From contig QFPO01000002.1 in NCBI GenBank assembly GCA_003241385.1, positions 124,001 through 188,000 of the forward strand: a stretch of DNA of 64,000 bases, given 5' to 3'. Origin of the DNA: Rhodanobacter denitrificans. Its GTDB lineage: Bacteria > Pseudomonadota > Gammaproteobacteria > Xanthomonadales > Rhodanobacteraceae. Under the pieces are notes generated by a model. The model searched no databases and was not told where the DNA came from. It saw only the letters and a list, made by a program, of their open reading frames with translations. Position numbers and translations under genes: made by a program. Positions 35,888-45,076 of the stretch are shown here, piece after piece. Position 1 is the stretch's first letter, and each line of letters starts with the position of its first letter.

Positions 35888-36118
35888 TCAGCGCGCCTCG
35901 TCCGGCGTCAGCGTGCGCAGCGACAAGGCGTGGATCGCGCCCCCCATCAGGTCGCCGAGCGTCGCATAGACCATCCGGTGCCGCGCCAGCGGCAGCTTGC
36001 CGGCGAACGCCGGGCTGACCACCAGCGCCTCGAAATGCACGCCATCGGGCCCGTGGACCTGCACCTGGGCGTCGGGCAGGCCCTGTCGGATCAGATTCTC
36101 GATCGTGGATGTGTCCAT
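35888..36118 (-). CDS. ibaG: BolA family protein IbaG
   Basis: This 76-residue BolA-like protein matches IbaG (YrbA), which partners monothiol glutaredoxins in iron-sulfur or heme trafficking and is induced by acid in E. coli. The GVHFEALVVSPAFAGKLPLARHRMVYATLGD block includes the conserved histidine and RHRxV motif. The ibaG-murA pair is conserved, but the mla lipid-transport genes that precede it in E. coli are absent. Instead kdsD starts divergently 174 bp away. Confidence 0.92.
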   Translation of the reverse strand: MDTSTIENLIRQGLPDAQVQVHGPDGVHFEALVVSPAFAGKLPLARHRMVYATLGDLMGGAIHALSLRTLTPDEAR

Positions 36119-36175
36119 CGGCGGGCGGCTTGAGGGCGGGATGAGGGCTGCGACGATCGGCGCCCGGCGTCCGTC

Positions 36176-36206
36176 TTGGGCGCTTACACGGGCTTGCAGC
36201 TACAAT
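36176..36206 (+). promoter_or_regulatory. Candidate promoter for kdsD operon
   Basis: TTGGGC (36176-36181) and TACAAT (36201-36206) lie 19 bp apart. The start near 36213 leaves an 80-nt leader to the chosen kdsD ATG. It also argues against an earlier ATG at 36218, which would be only five bases from the transcript end. Confidence 0.4.
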
Positions 36207-36292
36207 GGAGAACGCGGATGTTACTGAAAAACTCCCATTTCCGAAACGCGGACCTGTCCGATGCCGACGTTTCCATCGCTCTGCTGCCCCTG

Positions 36293-37315
36293 ATGAACGC
36301 CCGAGTGCAACCGGTTTCCACGAAGCTCGCCCATGCGCCGATCGACGGCGATGCCCTGCGCCGCAGCGCGTTGAACGTGGTCACGATTGAGGCGCAGGCC
36401 ATCGACGCGCTCAAGGATCGCATCGACGAAAACTTCATGCGCGCCTGCCAGACGATGTTCGACTGTGCCGGCCGCATCGTCGTGTCGGGCATGGGCAAGT
36501 CCGGCCACATCGCGCGCAAGATCGCCGCGACGCTGGCGTCCACCGGCACGCCGGCCTTCTTCGTGCACCCGGCCGAGGCCAGCCACGGCGACCTCGGCAT
36601 GATCACGCACAAGGACGTCGTGCTTGCGCTCAGCAATTCCGGCGAGACCGACGAACTGCTGACGATCCTGCCGCTGATCAAGCGCCAGGGCGTGCCGCTG
36701 ATCGCGATGACCGGCAATGCCGGCTCGTCGCTGGCACGCATCTCCGACGTCCACCTCGACGTGTCGGTGCCGGAAGAGGCCTGCCCGCTCGGTCTCGCGC
36801 CGACCTCGAGCACGACGGCGGCCCTGGTCATGGGTGATGCGCTGGCGATCGCGCTGCTCGAGGCGCGCGGCTTCACCGACGAGGACTTCGCGCGCTCGCA
36901 TCCGGCCGGCTCGCTCGGCCGCCGCCTGCTGCTGCACATCGGCGACGTCATGCACAGCGGTGCGGCGATCCCGTCGGTCGGCACCAACGCCACGCTGTTC
37001 GAGGCCGTGCTCGAGATGACCCGCAAGGGCCTGGGCATGACCGCGATCACCGATCCGGAGGGCCGTCTGCTCGGCGTCTTCACCGATGGCGACCTGCGCC
37101 GCGCCGTGGACGACGGCGACGTCGACCTGCGCACGACGCCGGTGGTCCGGCTGATGACGATCAATCCGAAGACGATCGGCCCGGACAAGCTCGCGGTCGA
37201 GGCCGCGCGCGTGATGGAGGCGCACAAGATCCACGCGCTGCTGGTCGTCGACGACGATCAGCGCGTGGTCGGCGCGCTCAACATCCACGACCTGCTGCGC
37301 GCGCGCGTGGTCTGA
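36293..37315 (+). CDS. kdsD: Arabinose-5-phosphate isomerase
   Basis: KdsD converts ribulose-5-phosphate to arabinose-5-phosphate, the first step to Kdo for LPS. The 340 residues have an SIS domain (about 45-180) with the RIVVSGMGKSGHIARKIAATL and LALSNSGETDELL sugar-phosphate motifs. Two CBS domains follow at the C-terminus (about 215-335). The ATG at 36293 gives near-family length (328 in E. coli); two earlier in-frame ATGs are possible. It heads the kdsD-kdsC-lptCAB-rpoN run. Confidence 0.94.
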   Translation: MNARVQPVSTKLAHAPIDGDALRRSALNVVTIEAQAIDALKDRIDENFMRACQTMFDCAGRIVVSGMGKSGHIARKIAATLASTGTPAFFVHPAEASHGDLGMITHKDVVLALSNSGETDELLTILPLIKRQGVPLIAMTGNAGSSLARISDVHLDVSVPEEACPLGLAPTSSTTAALVMGDALAIALLEARGFTDEDFARSHPAGSLGRRLLLHIGDVMHSGAAIPSVGTNATLFEAVLEMTRKGLGMTAITDPEGRLLGVFTDGDLRRAVDDGDVDLRTTPVVRLMTINPKTIGPDKLAVEAARVMEAHKIHALLVVDDDQRVVGALNIHDLLRARVV

Positions 37316-37524
37316 GCCGGCCCGCCTGCACGATTCGGTCGCCGCCGGCAGCCGCGCCGTCGTCCGGCGGATGCCCTGCCTGACGACGGAGCGTTCGCGA
37401 GCGATTTGCGCGACGGACCGTATGTGAAGATGGCCTGGACGCGCAGCGCCGCCGGTCCGGTCGCGGTCGCCGCGGACCGCTGTGCGGCGGTACCATCGCG
37501 TTCTCGCCTCCAGCCGTTCCCGCC

Positions 37525-38067
37525 ATGCTGCCCGACGATCTGCCTGCCGACATCCGCGCCCGCGCGTCCCGCGTGCGCCTCGCCGTGTTCGACGTCGACG
37601 GCGTCATGACCGACGGCCGTCTGTGGTACGGCGAGGACGGCCATGAGCTCAAGGCGTTCCATGTCCACGACGGGCTCGGGCTCAAGCGCCTGCTCGCCAA
37701 CGGCATCGAAGTCGCGGTGATCACCGCGCGGATCAGCCGCACGGTGACCGAACGCATGGCCGACCTCGGCGTCGCCCACGTCTATCAGGGCCAGGCCGAC
37801 AAGCTCGCCTGCTTCCGTACGCTGCTCGGCGCGCTCGGCCTCACGCCCGAGCAGAGCGCCTATACCGGCGACGACCTGCCCGACCTGGCGGTCATCTGCG
37901 AGGCCGGCCTCGGCGTCGCCGTCGCCGACGCGCATCCGTGGGTCCGCGAGCGCGCGCGCTGGCGCACGCGGCGCGGCGGCGGCGAAGGCGCCGTGCGCGA
38001 GGTCTGCGACCTGCTGCTGGGCGCCCAGGGCCGCGCCGAGTCCGAACTGGCGTTCCACCTGCGATGA
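37525..38067 (+). CDS. kdsC: 3-deoxy-D-manno-octulosonate 8-phosphate phosphatase
   Basis: KdsC is a small HAD-family phosphatase (180 residues) that releases Kdo from Kdo-8-phosphate. The nucleophile motif FDVDGVMTDG and the downstream GDDLPDLAV magnesium motif are intact, and there is no cap domain, as expected. The stop overlaps the lptC start as ATGA. A 209-bp spacer separates it from kdsD, with no gene and only a weak TACCAT hexamer. Confidence 0.95.
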   Translation: MLPDDLPADIRARASRVRLAVFDVDGVMTDGRLWYGEDGHELKAFHVHDGLGLKRLLANGIEVAVITARISRTVTERMADLGVAHVYQGQADKLACFRTLLGALGLTPEQSAYTGDDLPDLAVICEAGLGVAVADAHPWVRERARWRTRRGGGEGAVREVCDLLLGAQGRAESELAFHLR

Positions 38068-38642
38068 TCGATCGCCGCTACTGGCTGGCCGTGGCCGTAC
38101 TGGCACTGATCGCCGCGGCGACCCAGATCCTGGTCTGGTTCAACCGCACGCCGGTCGACGAGCAGGTCTACAGCGGCCCGCCTCGCTCGGACTACACGCT
38201 GGCCGATTTCACGATGAATGCGCTCGACGAGCAGGGCAAGCTCTCGTTCGCGATCCGCGGCCCGCGCCTGGCGCGCCGCGGCGACGACGGCTCGATCTAC
38301 GTCACCGATCCGCACTACACCCTGGTCGACCACGACGGTCTGCCCTGGGTCGGCCGTTCCGACGCGGCCTGGGTCGACAAGGGCGGCACCGTCATGAAGA
38401 TGCAGGGCGAGGTGCTGCTGGAGCGTCGCGCCGAGGCCGGCGTGCAGCCGGCGACGATCCACACCGCCGACCTGACGACCTGGCCCAAGACCGGCAAGCT
38501 CGAGACCGCGGCGCCCGCCCGCATCGAGCAGCCCGGCTCTATACTGCGCGGCACCGGCCTGCGCGGCGACATGAACACGAACGTCCTGGAGTTGCTGTCC
38601 GATGTCCATTCCACTTTCGAACCCCGGCAGCGACGGCGCTGA
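38064..38642 (+). CDS. lptC: LPS export protein LptC
   Basis: LptC is the bitopic inner-membrane protein that hands LPS from LptB2FG to the periplasmic LptA bridge. The 192 residues have one N-terminal helix (about 6-24) and a beta-jellyroll ending with the GLRGDMNTNVLELLSDV strand typical of the family C-terminus. Overlaps on both sides (4 bp with kdsC, 41 bp with lptA) indicate tight coupling. Confidence 0.93.
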   Translation: MIDRRYWLAVAVLALIAAATQILVWFNRTPVDEQVYSGPPRSDYTLADFTMNALDEQGKLSFAIRGPRLARRGDDGSIYVTDPHYTLVDHDGLPWVGRSDAAWVDKGGTVMKMQGEVLLERRAEAGVQPATIHTADLTTWPKTGKLETAAPARIEQPGSILRGTGLRGDMNTNVLELLSDVHSTFEPRQRRR

Positions 38643-39204
38643 GCGGTCCGCCCGCGCGGCGATCGGACTGATCCTGGCGGTGCTGCTGCCGGCCGCACCG
38701 GCGTTCGCGCTGAGCACCGACCGCAACCAGCCGCTCGACGTCCGCGCGCAGTACCAGCGCATGACGCAGAGCCGCGCGAGCGGCAGCGACACCCATTTCG
38801 TCACGCTGACCGGCAACGTGCGCATGGAACAGGGCAGCCTCAAGGCGCAGGGCGACGAGGCCAGGCTCTACGACACCACGCAGGCCGGCACCGGCGGCGG
38901 CGACAACCAGATCCGCCGCATGGTGCTGACCGGCAAGCCGGCGCGGCTCGAGCAGCGCATGGACGGCAGCGGCGGCCTGATGAAGGCCAGTGCCGCGACG
39001 ATCCACTACAACACCGAGACCGGTATCGCCGAACTCGACGGCGACGTCGTCGTCGTGCAGGAAGGGCGCTCGGAATTCCGCGGCGCGCACATGACCTACG
39101 ACACCAACACCGGTGCGATGGAAGGCGGCAGCAATGCGCCCGGCAGCGAGATCCACCTGCGCTTCCTGCCCAAGACCGCGCCGCCGGCCGGCGGCTCGCC
39201 CTGA
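38602..39204 (+). CDS. lptA: LPS transport periplasmic protein LptA
   Basis: LptA polymerises or bridges between LptC and LptD to carry LPS across the periplasm. The 200 residues begin with an exported signal (hydrophobic 20-36, AFA cleavage) and show the OstA-like jellyroll with GNVRMEQGSLKAQGDEARLY and AATIHYNTETGIAELDG. The start lies 41 bp inside lptC. The next internal ATG (codon 54) would remove the signal, so the overlap appears real. A GS-rich insert (AGTGGGDNQ) lengthens one turn. Confidence 0.93.
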   Translation: MSIPLSNPGSDGAERSARAAIGLILAVLLPAAPAFALSTDRNQPLDVRAQYQRMTQSRASGSDTHFVTLTGNVRMEQGSLKAQGDEARLYDTTQAGTGGGDNQIRRMVLTGKPARLEQRMDGSGGLMKASAATIHYNTETGIAELDGDVVVVQEGRSEFRGAHMTYDTNTGAMEGGSNAPGSEIHLRFLPKTAPPAGGSP

Positions 39205-39923
39205 TGCTGAGTGCCGAGGGGCTGCGCAAGAGTTTCCGCGGCCGCAACGTCGTACGCGATTTCGGGTTCGCGGTCGGCGCCGGCGAGGTCGTCGGCCTGC
39301 TCGGCCCCAACGGCGCCGGCAAGACGACCTGCTTCTACATGGTGGTCGGCCTGATCGCGTCGGACGCCGGCGTGATCCGGCTCGACGAGACCGACATCAC
39401 CCAGCAGCCGATGCACGTGCGTGCGCGCATGGGCGTGGGCTATCTGCCGCAGGAGCCGTCGGTGTTCCGGCGCCTGACCGTGACCGAGAACATCCTGGCG
39501 ATCCTCGAACTGCGCGAGGACCTCGACGCCGACGGACGCGCCGCCGAGCTCGAAAGCCTGATGCAGGAGCTGCAGATCGGCCACATCGCCACCCAGAAGG
39601 GCCAGAGCCTGTCCGGCGGCGAGCGCCGCCGCGTCGAGATCGCCCGTGCATTGGCGGCCAAACCGCGGTTCATGCTGCTCGACGAGCCGTTCGCCGGCGT
39701 CGACCCGATCTCGGTCGTCGACATCCAGCGCATCGTGCGGCATCTCAAGGACCGCGGCATCGGCATCCTGATCACCGACCACAACGTCCGTGAGACGCTC
39801 GGCATCTGCGATCGCGCCTACATCATGAGCGACGGCGTCGTGCTCGCGCAGGGCGTGCCGGCCGACATCCTGACCAACGAGCAGGTGCGCGAGGTCTATC
39901 TGGGCCGCGAATTCCGGATGTGA
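39204..39923 (+). CDS. lptB: LPS export ATPase LptB
   Basis: LptB is the ABC ATPase that powers LPS extraction with LptFG. The 239 residues carry Walker A GPNGAGKT, the Q-loop, the LSGGERRRVEIARAL signature, Walker B FMLLDEPFAG and the H-loop in ITDHNVRETL, all intact. The ATG overlaps the lptA stop as TGATG. lptF and lptG are not in the window, as is usual. A 184-bp spacer follows before rpoN. Confidence 0.97.
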   Translation: MLSAEGLRKSFRGRNVVRDFGFAVGAGEVVGLLGPNGAGKTTCFYMVVGLIASDAGVIRLDETDITQQPMHVRARMGVGYLPQEPSVFRRLTVTENILAILELREDLDADGRAAELESLMQELQIGHIATQKGQSLSGGERRRVEIARALAAKPRFMLLDEPFAGVDPISVVDIQRIVRHLKDRGIGILITDHNVRETLGICDRAYIMSDGVVLAQGVPADILTNEQVREVYLGREFRM

Positions 39924-40107
39924 GCGGCGGCCGGACCGCGTCAGGCGCAGTCGGCCGGAAAGACCGGATCGGACGGCGCCGGACGGAGCCGTTCGGCACG
40001 CCCGGCAGCCGCCCAAGCCTGTTCCGTTCCCGCTGCGCCGTCAAGCCCTGCCCGGACCCGCGAATTAGCGCTAGGATTTCGAACCAGGGGATTGGCATGA
40101 TTCCGGC

Positions 40108-41526
40108 ATGAAACCTGCTCTCCAGCTTCGCGTCAGTCAGCAGCTCGCGCTCACTCCTCAGTTGCAGCAGGCGATCCGTCTGCTGCAGCTCTCGCGGATG
40201 GAGCTGGAGCTCGAGCTCGCGGTCGCGCTCGAGTCCAACCCGCTGCTCGACATGACCGACGGCGACGCCGAGTTCGACGAGAACGGCGAACAGAGCGAAT
40301 CGCCCGAAGCCGAAGCCCCCGCCGAAACCGCCGGCGACGACGCCCACGACGACGAAGGCCCGCTCGATCTCGCGCTCGAGCACGGCGACTACCGCGGCGC
40401 CTCCGGCGACGACGAAGGCCTGGAACCGCAGGACGCCGAAACCGAAGACCTGCGCGACCACCTGCTCTGGCAGCTCAACCTGACGCCGATGTCGCCGCGC
40501 GACCGCGCGATCGCGACCGCGATCATCGAGGCGGTCGACGACGACGGCTACCTCTCCGAACCGGCCGAGGTGCTCGCGCAGAGCGTGCAGTCGCTGTTCG
40601 CGGCGACCGCCGAGGAAGTGGAAGCCGTGCGCCATCGCGTGCAGCGCTTCGATCCGCTCGGCGTCGCCAGCCGCAGCCTGCGCGAATGCCTGCTGGTACA
40701 GCTCGATGCCTGCAGCCGTGATACGCCCTCGCTCGATCTCGCACGCACCCTGGTCGATCAGCACCTGGATCAGCTCGCGCGTAACGACCGCGGCAAGCTG
40801 TGCCAGAAGCTGCGCGCCAGCGCCGACGAGCTCGACAACGCGATCACGCTGATCCGCTCGCTCAATCCCAAGCCTGGTGCCGGCCATTCGGCGGCGCCGG
40901 CCGAGTACGTCGCGCCCGACGCGTACGCGATCAAGCACAACGGCCGCTGGCAGGTCTCGCTGTCGCCGGGCTGCCAGCCGCGCCTGTCGATCAACCAGCA
41001 CTACGCCGCCTTGATCGCGCGCGCCAAGCGCGACGACGCCAACTACCTGCGCAGCCAGCTGCAGGAGGCGCGCTGGCTGATCAAGAGCCTGCAGACGCGC
41101 GCCGACACCCTGCTCAAGGTGGCGACCGCGATCGTGCGCGCGCAGGAGGCCTATCTCGAATTCGGTCCCGAGGCGATGCGCCCGCTCGTGCTCAAGGACG
41201 TCGCCGACGAGATCGGCATGCACGAATCGACGGTCAGCCGCGTGACCACGCGCAAGTACCTGCACACGCCGCGCGGCACGTTCGAATTCAAGTACTTCTT
41301 CTCCAGCGGCGTGACGACGATCGACGGCGGCGCGGCGTCGGCCACGGCGATCCAGGCGATGATCCGCAAGCTGGTCGCCGACGAGCGGCCGGAACGGCCG
41401 CTGTCCGATCAGGCGCTCACGGTCGAGCTGAACAACCGCGGCATCAACGTCGCACGGCGCACCGTGGCCAAGTACCGTGAAGCGATGAACATTCCCTCGT
41501 CGAACGATCGTGCACGCTTGAGCTGA
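40108..41526 (+). CDS. rpoN: RNA polymerase sigma-54 factor
   Basis: RpoN directs RNA polymerase to -24/-12 promoters and needs AAA+ activators. The 472 residues show the Gln/Leu-rich region I (LALTPQLQQAIRLLQLS), a long acidic region II (about 50-120), the core-binding domain, a helix-turn-helix, and the C-terminal RpoN box ARRTVAKYRE at 449-458. It is followed by hpf and ptsN as in most proteobacteria. I see no clear sigma-54 promoter in the window. Confidence 0.97.
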   Translation: MKPALQLRVSQQLALTPQLQQAIRLLQLSRMELELELAVALESNPLLDMTDGDAEFDENGEQSESPEAEAPAETAGDDAHDDEGPLDLALEHGDYRGASGDDEGLEPQDAETEDLRDHLLWQLNLTPMSPRDRAIATAIIEAVDDDGYLSEPAEVLAQSVQSLFAATAEEVEAVRHRVQRFDPLGVASRSLRECLLVQLDACSRDTPSLDLARTLVDQHLDQLARNDRGKLCQKLRASADELDNAITLIRSLNPKPGAGHSAAPAEYVAPDAYAIKHNGRWQVSLSPGCQPRLSINQHYAALIARAKRDDANYLRSQLQEARWLIKSLQTRADTLLKVATAIVRAQEAYLEFGPEAMRPLVLKDVADEIGMHESTVSRVTTRKYLHTPRGTFEFKYFFSSGVTTIDGGAASATAIQAMIRKLVADERPERPLSDQALTVELNNRGINVARRTVAKYREAMNIPSSNDRARLS

Positions 41527-41695
41527 ATCCGTTCACCGTTGAACCCGTTCGCAAAGACCCCACACCCACTTCAGACCCTCAAGGAACCTCGCCAACCGAT
41601 CCATGTCCGAACAGCTTGAGGCCTGCATCACGCGCGACGTGATTCAGGCAACTGCCGGGGATTTTCCCGGTTCACCCGCAGCAACGGAGGTCGTC

Positions 41696-42016
41696 ATGCA
41701 GATCCACGTCAAGGGCCATCAAGTCGAAGTCACTCCCGCCATCCGCGATTACGCGTTAGCGAAATTCGAGCGACTCGGACGAACCCTGGATCATGTGAAC
41801 GAGCTGACGATCGTGATCAGCGTGGAGAAGCTGTTGCACAAGGCCGAGGTGACCGTGTTGTGTGCGGGTCGCACGCTGCACGCGGAGACCACCTCGACGG
41901 ACATGTACGCCGCGCTCGACGCGCTGGTCGACAAGCTCGGCGCGCAGGGCCGCAAGCTCAAGAGCAAGCGTGCCGATCACCATGCCGATGAGGTACGCTC
42001 CGCGCGTTACGCCTGA
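41696..42016 (+). CDS. hpf: Ribosome hibernation promoting factor
   Basis: HPF (YhbH/RaiA family) binds the 30S A and P sites during slow growth and promotes 100S dimers. This is a short-type protein of 106 residues starting MQIHVKGHQVEVTPAIRDYA, without the C-terminal dimerisation extension of long HPF. A strong GGAGG (41686-41690) five bases upstream fixes the ATG; a longer in-frame start 31 codons upstream lacks family similarity. It lies between rpoN and ptsN. Confidence 0.94.
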   Translation: MQIHVKGHQVEVTPAIRDYALAKFERLGRTLDHVNELTIVISVEKLLHKAEVTVLCAGRTLHAETTSTDMYAALDALVDKLGAQGRKLKSKRADHHADEVRSARYA

Positions 42017-42040
42017 CGCCAAGGACTCCCGCTCCGCCCG

Positions 42041-42508
42041 ATGCCTCTGCTCGATCTACTGCCCGCGGAGCGGGTCCATGTCGGCGTTCGGGCCGGCGAC
42101 AAGCCGCAACTGATCCGACACCTGGCCGGCATGCTCGCCGTCGACGACGGCGAACTGCCGGCCATCCTCGAGTCGCTGCTCGCGCGCGAGCAGCTCGGCA
42201 GCACCGGACTCGGCAGCGGCGTGGCGATTCCGCACGGGCGCACGCCCGACATCGACGGCGCGCGCGCCGCGTTCGTCCGACTCGCCGAGCCGGTCGATTT
42301 CGGTGCCGCGGACGGCCGCCCGGTCGATCTGGTCGCCGCGCTCGCGGTGCCGGCGCACTTCACGAACCAGCATCTGCAGCTGCTCGCCGAGCTGGCGCAG
42401 ATCTTCTCCGACGCCCGCCTCACCGACCAGCTTCGCGACGCCCGCGACGCCGCCACTCTGCGCCTGAAACTGGCAGAATGGACGCGCGCCGCCCGCGAAT
42501 CCCGCTGA
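42041..42508 (+). CDS. ptsN: Nitrogen-regulatory PTS EIIA protein
   Basis: EIIA-Ntr is a phosphoryl acceptor that regulates potassium transport, nitrogen and envelope functions. The 155 residues contain the phosphorylated histidine H65 in GSGVAIPHGR. It sits 24 bp after hpf. Upstream phosphodonors HPr and enzyme I are encoded 2 kb downstream, so a full relay can be assembled from this locus. No dedicated NPr or PtsP (GAF-containing EI) is present here. Confidence 0.95.
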   Translation: MPLLDLLPAERVHVGVRAGDKPQLIRHLAGMLAVDDGELPAILESLLAREQLGSTGLGSGVAIPHGRTPDIDGARAAFVRLAEPVDFGAADGRPVDLVAALAVPAHFTNQHLQLLAELAQIFSDARLTDQLRDARDAATLRLKLAEWTRAARESR

Positions 42509-42557
42509 GGCGCGCCGACGCGGCCCGCAGCGCCGCTGCAGCCCCCGGGACATCTGC

Positions 42558-43508
42558 GTGGATCGAGTCACCGCCCGCGAGATCTTCGACGCCGTCAGCG
42601 AGCGCCTGGCCCTGCGCTGGGTCAGCGGCATGCGCGGCGAGAACCGCGTCATCGAGCCGGTCGGCGCGCAGACGCGCCGCCCGTCGCTGGTCGGCTATCT
42701 CAACATCATCTATCCGAACAAGGTCCAGATCATCGGCACGGAAGAGCTGAACTATCTGGACGGACTGGACTCGCGCCAGCGCTGGGAGACGATCGAGCGC
42801 GTGATGAACTACAAGCCGATCGCGCTGGTCGTCACCAAGGACCAGGCCGTGCCGGCCGATCTGCGCGAGGCCGCCGACGAATCGCAGACACCGCTGTGGG
42901 CCAGCCCGAAGCGCGGCCACGAGCTTCTGACCTATCTGCAGTACCACCTGGCTCGCGCGCTGGCGCGCCAGATCACGCTGCACGGCGTGTTCATGGAGGT
43001 CAACTCGATCGGCGTGCTGATCACCGGCGAGTCGGGCACCGGCAAGAGCGAGCTGGCGCTCGAACTGATCACGCGCGGCCATCGCCTGGTCGCCGACGAC
43101 GCGCCGGAGTTCACGCAGATCGCGCCGGACGTCATCGACGGCACCTGCCCGGAGATGCTGCGCGACCTGCTCGAGGTGCGCGGCCTGGGCATCCTCAACG
43201 TGCGCGAGATGTTCGGCCACACCGCCGTCAAGCAGTCCAAGTATCTGCGCCTGATCGTCCATCTGCAGCCGCAGCGCTTCGACGTGCCCGGCGACAGCAT
43301 GATCCGGCTGACCGGCGACGTCGGCTACCGCGAGGTGCTCGACCTGCAGGTGCCGCAGATCGTGATTCCGGTCGCGCCGGGCCGCAACATCGCGGTCCTG
43401 GCCGAGGCCGCCGTACGCAGCCACATGCTCAAGACCAAGGGCCTGGACCCGGCACAGACCTTCATCGACCGCCAGGCGCACCAGATGCGCCGCCTGCCGC
43501 CATGGTAG
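42558..43508 (+). CDS. hprK: HPr kinase/phosphorylase
   Basis: HprK phosphorylates HPr on Ser46 with ATP or pyrophosphate and reverses it with phosphate. The 316 residues include the P-loop GESGTGKS (about 157-164), the catalytic LHG histidine near 142 and the C-terminal signature EVRGLGILNVREMFG. The start is a GTG at 42558. HprK is rare in gammaproteobacteria but is found in Xanthomonas, which supports the taxonomic call. It overlaps rapZ by 7 bp. Confidence 0.96.
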   Translation: MDRVTAREIFDAVSERLALRWVSGMRGENRVIEPVGAQTRRPSLVGYLNIIYPNKVQIIGTEELNYLDGLDSRQRWETIERVMNYKPIALVVTKDQAVPADLREAADESQTPLWASPKRGHELLTYLQYHLARALARQITLHGVFMEVNSIGVLITGESGTGKSELALELITRGHRLVADDAPEFTQIAPDVIDGTCPEMLRDLLEVRGLGILNVREMFGHTAVKQSKYLRLIVHLQPQRFDVPGDSMIRLTGDVGYREVLDLQVPQIVIPVAPGRNIAVLAEAAVRSHMLKTKGLDPAQTFIDRQAHQMRRLPPW

Positions 43509-44395
43509 AGCCCGTCGCCGAGGGCGCACCCGCGCAGCGCACCCAGCTGATCGTCGTCAGCGGACTGTCCGGCTCCGGCAAGACGGTCGCGCTGCGCACG
43601 CTCGAGGACCTGGACTACTACTGCGTCGACAACCTGCCGAGCGCGCTGATGCCGGCCTTCGTGTCGGCGGTGTCGCAGGACTCGATCGCGATGCATCCGC
43701 GCCTGGCGGTCGGCGTCGACGTGCGCAACCGCCGCCAGGACCTGGACCGCCTGCCCGGGATCCTGTCGGACCTGGCGCGCACCGGCATCGACTACCGCCT
43801 GCTGTTCCTCGACACGCGCGACGAGGTCCTGCTCAAGCGCTATTCTGAATCGCGGCGGCGCCATCCGCTGTCGGCCGACGGCATCGCGCTGGCCGACGCG
43901 ATCGTGCAGGAGCGCAAGCTGCTGCGCCCGATGCGGGCGATCGCCGACACGGTGATCGACACCAGCGACATCAACGTCCATCAGTTGCGCCGCCTGGTCA
44001 TCACCGAGATGGGCCAGAAGAGCGGCTCGATGACGCTGCTGTTCGAATCGTTCGCGTACCGGCGCGGCGTGCCGTCCGACGCCGATTTCGTCTTCGACGC
44101 GCGCGCCCTGCCGAACCCGCACTGGAACGCGATGCTGCGGCCGCTGTCGGGCCGCGACGCGGCGGTCCGCGACTGGCTCGAGCAGCAGCCCGACGTGGCG
44201 GCGTTCCGGGCCGACGTCGCCGGCTTCCTGGACCGCTGGCTGCCGCGTTTCGAGTCGGAAGGCCGCAGTTATGTCACCATCTGCATCGGCTGCACCGGCG
44301 GCCGCCACCGGTCGGTCTATCTGGCCGAGCGGCTGGCCGAACACTGTCGCGAGCGGTTCCGGCAGGTGCTGAGCTACCACCGCGAGATGGAATGA
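43502..44395 (+). CDS. rapZ: RNase adapter protein RapZ
   Basis: RapZ in enterics binds GlmZ sRNA and targets it to RNase E, sensing glucosamine-6-phosphate. The 297 residues have Walker A GLSGSGKT (21-28), the LDTRDEVLLKRYSESRRRHPL motif and the C-terminal ICIGCTGGRHRSVYL RNA-binding region. It overlaps hprK (7 bp) and the EIIA-Man-like gene (ATGA). Whether a GlmZ-like sRNA exists here is unknown; I see none in the window. Confidence 0.95.
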   Translation: MVEPVAEGAPAQRTQLIVVSGLSGSGKTVALRTLEDLDYYCVDNLPSALMPAFVSAVSQDSIAMHPRLAVGVDVRNRRQDLDRLPGILSDLARTGIDYRLLFLDTRDEVLLKRYSESRRRHPLSADGIALADAIVQERKLLRPMRAIADTVIDTSDINVHQLRRLVITEMGQKSGSMTLLFESFAYRRGVPSDADFVFDARALPNPHWNAMLRPLSGRDAAVRDWLEQQPDVAAFRADVAGFLDRWLPRFESEGRSYVTICIGCTGGRHRSVYLAERLAEHCRERFRQVLSYHREME

Positions 44396-44790
44396 CGATG
44401 AGTGTCGGCGTACTGCTCCTGACTCACGAAGCGATGGGCGGCGCGCTCATCACGGCGGCGCGTCACGTGCTCGGCAAGCTGCCGCTGCCGCTGGACGTGA
44501 TCGAGGTGGAACCGGGCTCCGATCCGGACTCGACGCTGCGTGATGCGACGCAGCGCGCTCGCTCGCTCGACGGCGGCGACGGCGTGCTGGTGCTGACCGA
44601 TCTGTACGGCGCGACGCCGTGCAACGTCGCGCAGCGGCTGCCGGGCCTCGGCGTCCACATGCACTGCGTGTCGGGGCTCAACCTGCCGATGCTGCTGCGC
44701 GTGCTCAACTATCCCGAGCAGAAGCTCGATCAATTGGCGCAGACCGCCGCCAGCGGCGGTCGCGGGGGAATCTTCGTCGACCATGCTTGA
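44392..44790 (+). CDS. Mannose-family PTS EIIA protein
   Basis: This 132-residue EIIA of the ManX type has its phospho-histidine at H12 in LLLTHEAMGG. No IIB, IIC or IID partner is encoded nearby, so it is likely regulatory, as in other proteobacteria with an incomplete PTS. The first ATG overlaps the rapZ stop as ATGA; a second ATG two codons later is equally plausible. It overlaps ptsH by 8 bp. Confidence 0.92.
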   Translation: MTMSVGVLLLTHEAMGGALITAARHVLGKLPLPLDVIEVEPGSDPDSTLRDATQRARSLDGGDGVLVLTDLYGATPCNVAQRLPGLGVHMHCVSGLNLPMLLRVLNYPEQKLDQLAQTAASGGRGGIFVDHA

Positions 44791-45052
44791 ACGTGACATC
44801 ACCGTCAGCAACCGACTGGGCCTGCACGCGCGGGCCTCGGCCAAGCTCGTCCAGGCGCTGCAGGGATTCCAGGCGAACATCTTCATCACCTATCGCGGCA
44901 AGGAAGTGAACGCCAAGAGCATCATGGGCGTCATGATGCTGGCCGCCGGACTCGGCGCGCAGCTGCGCCTGCGCGCCGACGGCCCCGACGAGGAGGCGGC
45001 CATGGCGGCGATGGTCGACCTGTTCGAGCGCAAGTTCGACGAAGGGCAGTGA
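44783..45052 (+). CDS. ptsH: Phosphocarrier protein HPr
   Basis: HPr (89 residues) has both regulatory sites: the catalytic H15 in NRLGLHARASAK, and S46 in NAKSIMGVMML, the target of HprK. The presence of hprK three genes upstream makes S46 phosphorylation likely. It lies between the EIIA-Man-like gene (8-bp overlap) and ptsI (24-bp gap). Confidence 0.95.
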   Translation: MLERDITVSNRLGLHARASAKLVQALQGFQANIFITYRGKEVNAKSIMGVMMLAAGLGAQLRLRADGPDEEAAMAAMVDLFERKFDEGQ

Positions 45053-45076
45053 CGATCCCGAGGAGATCCATCGAGC

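Noticed and set aside
41603..41695. N-terminal extension of hpf from an upstream in-frame ATG
   Set aside because: The extension lacks family similarity and a nearby SD, while the ATG at 41696 has GGAGG five bases upstream.
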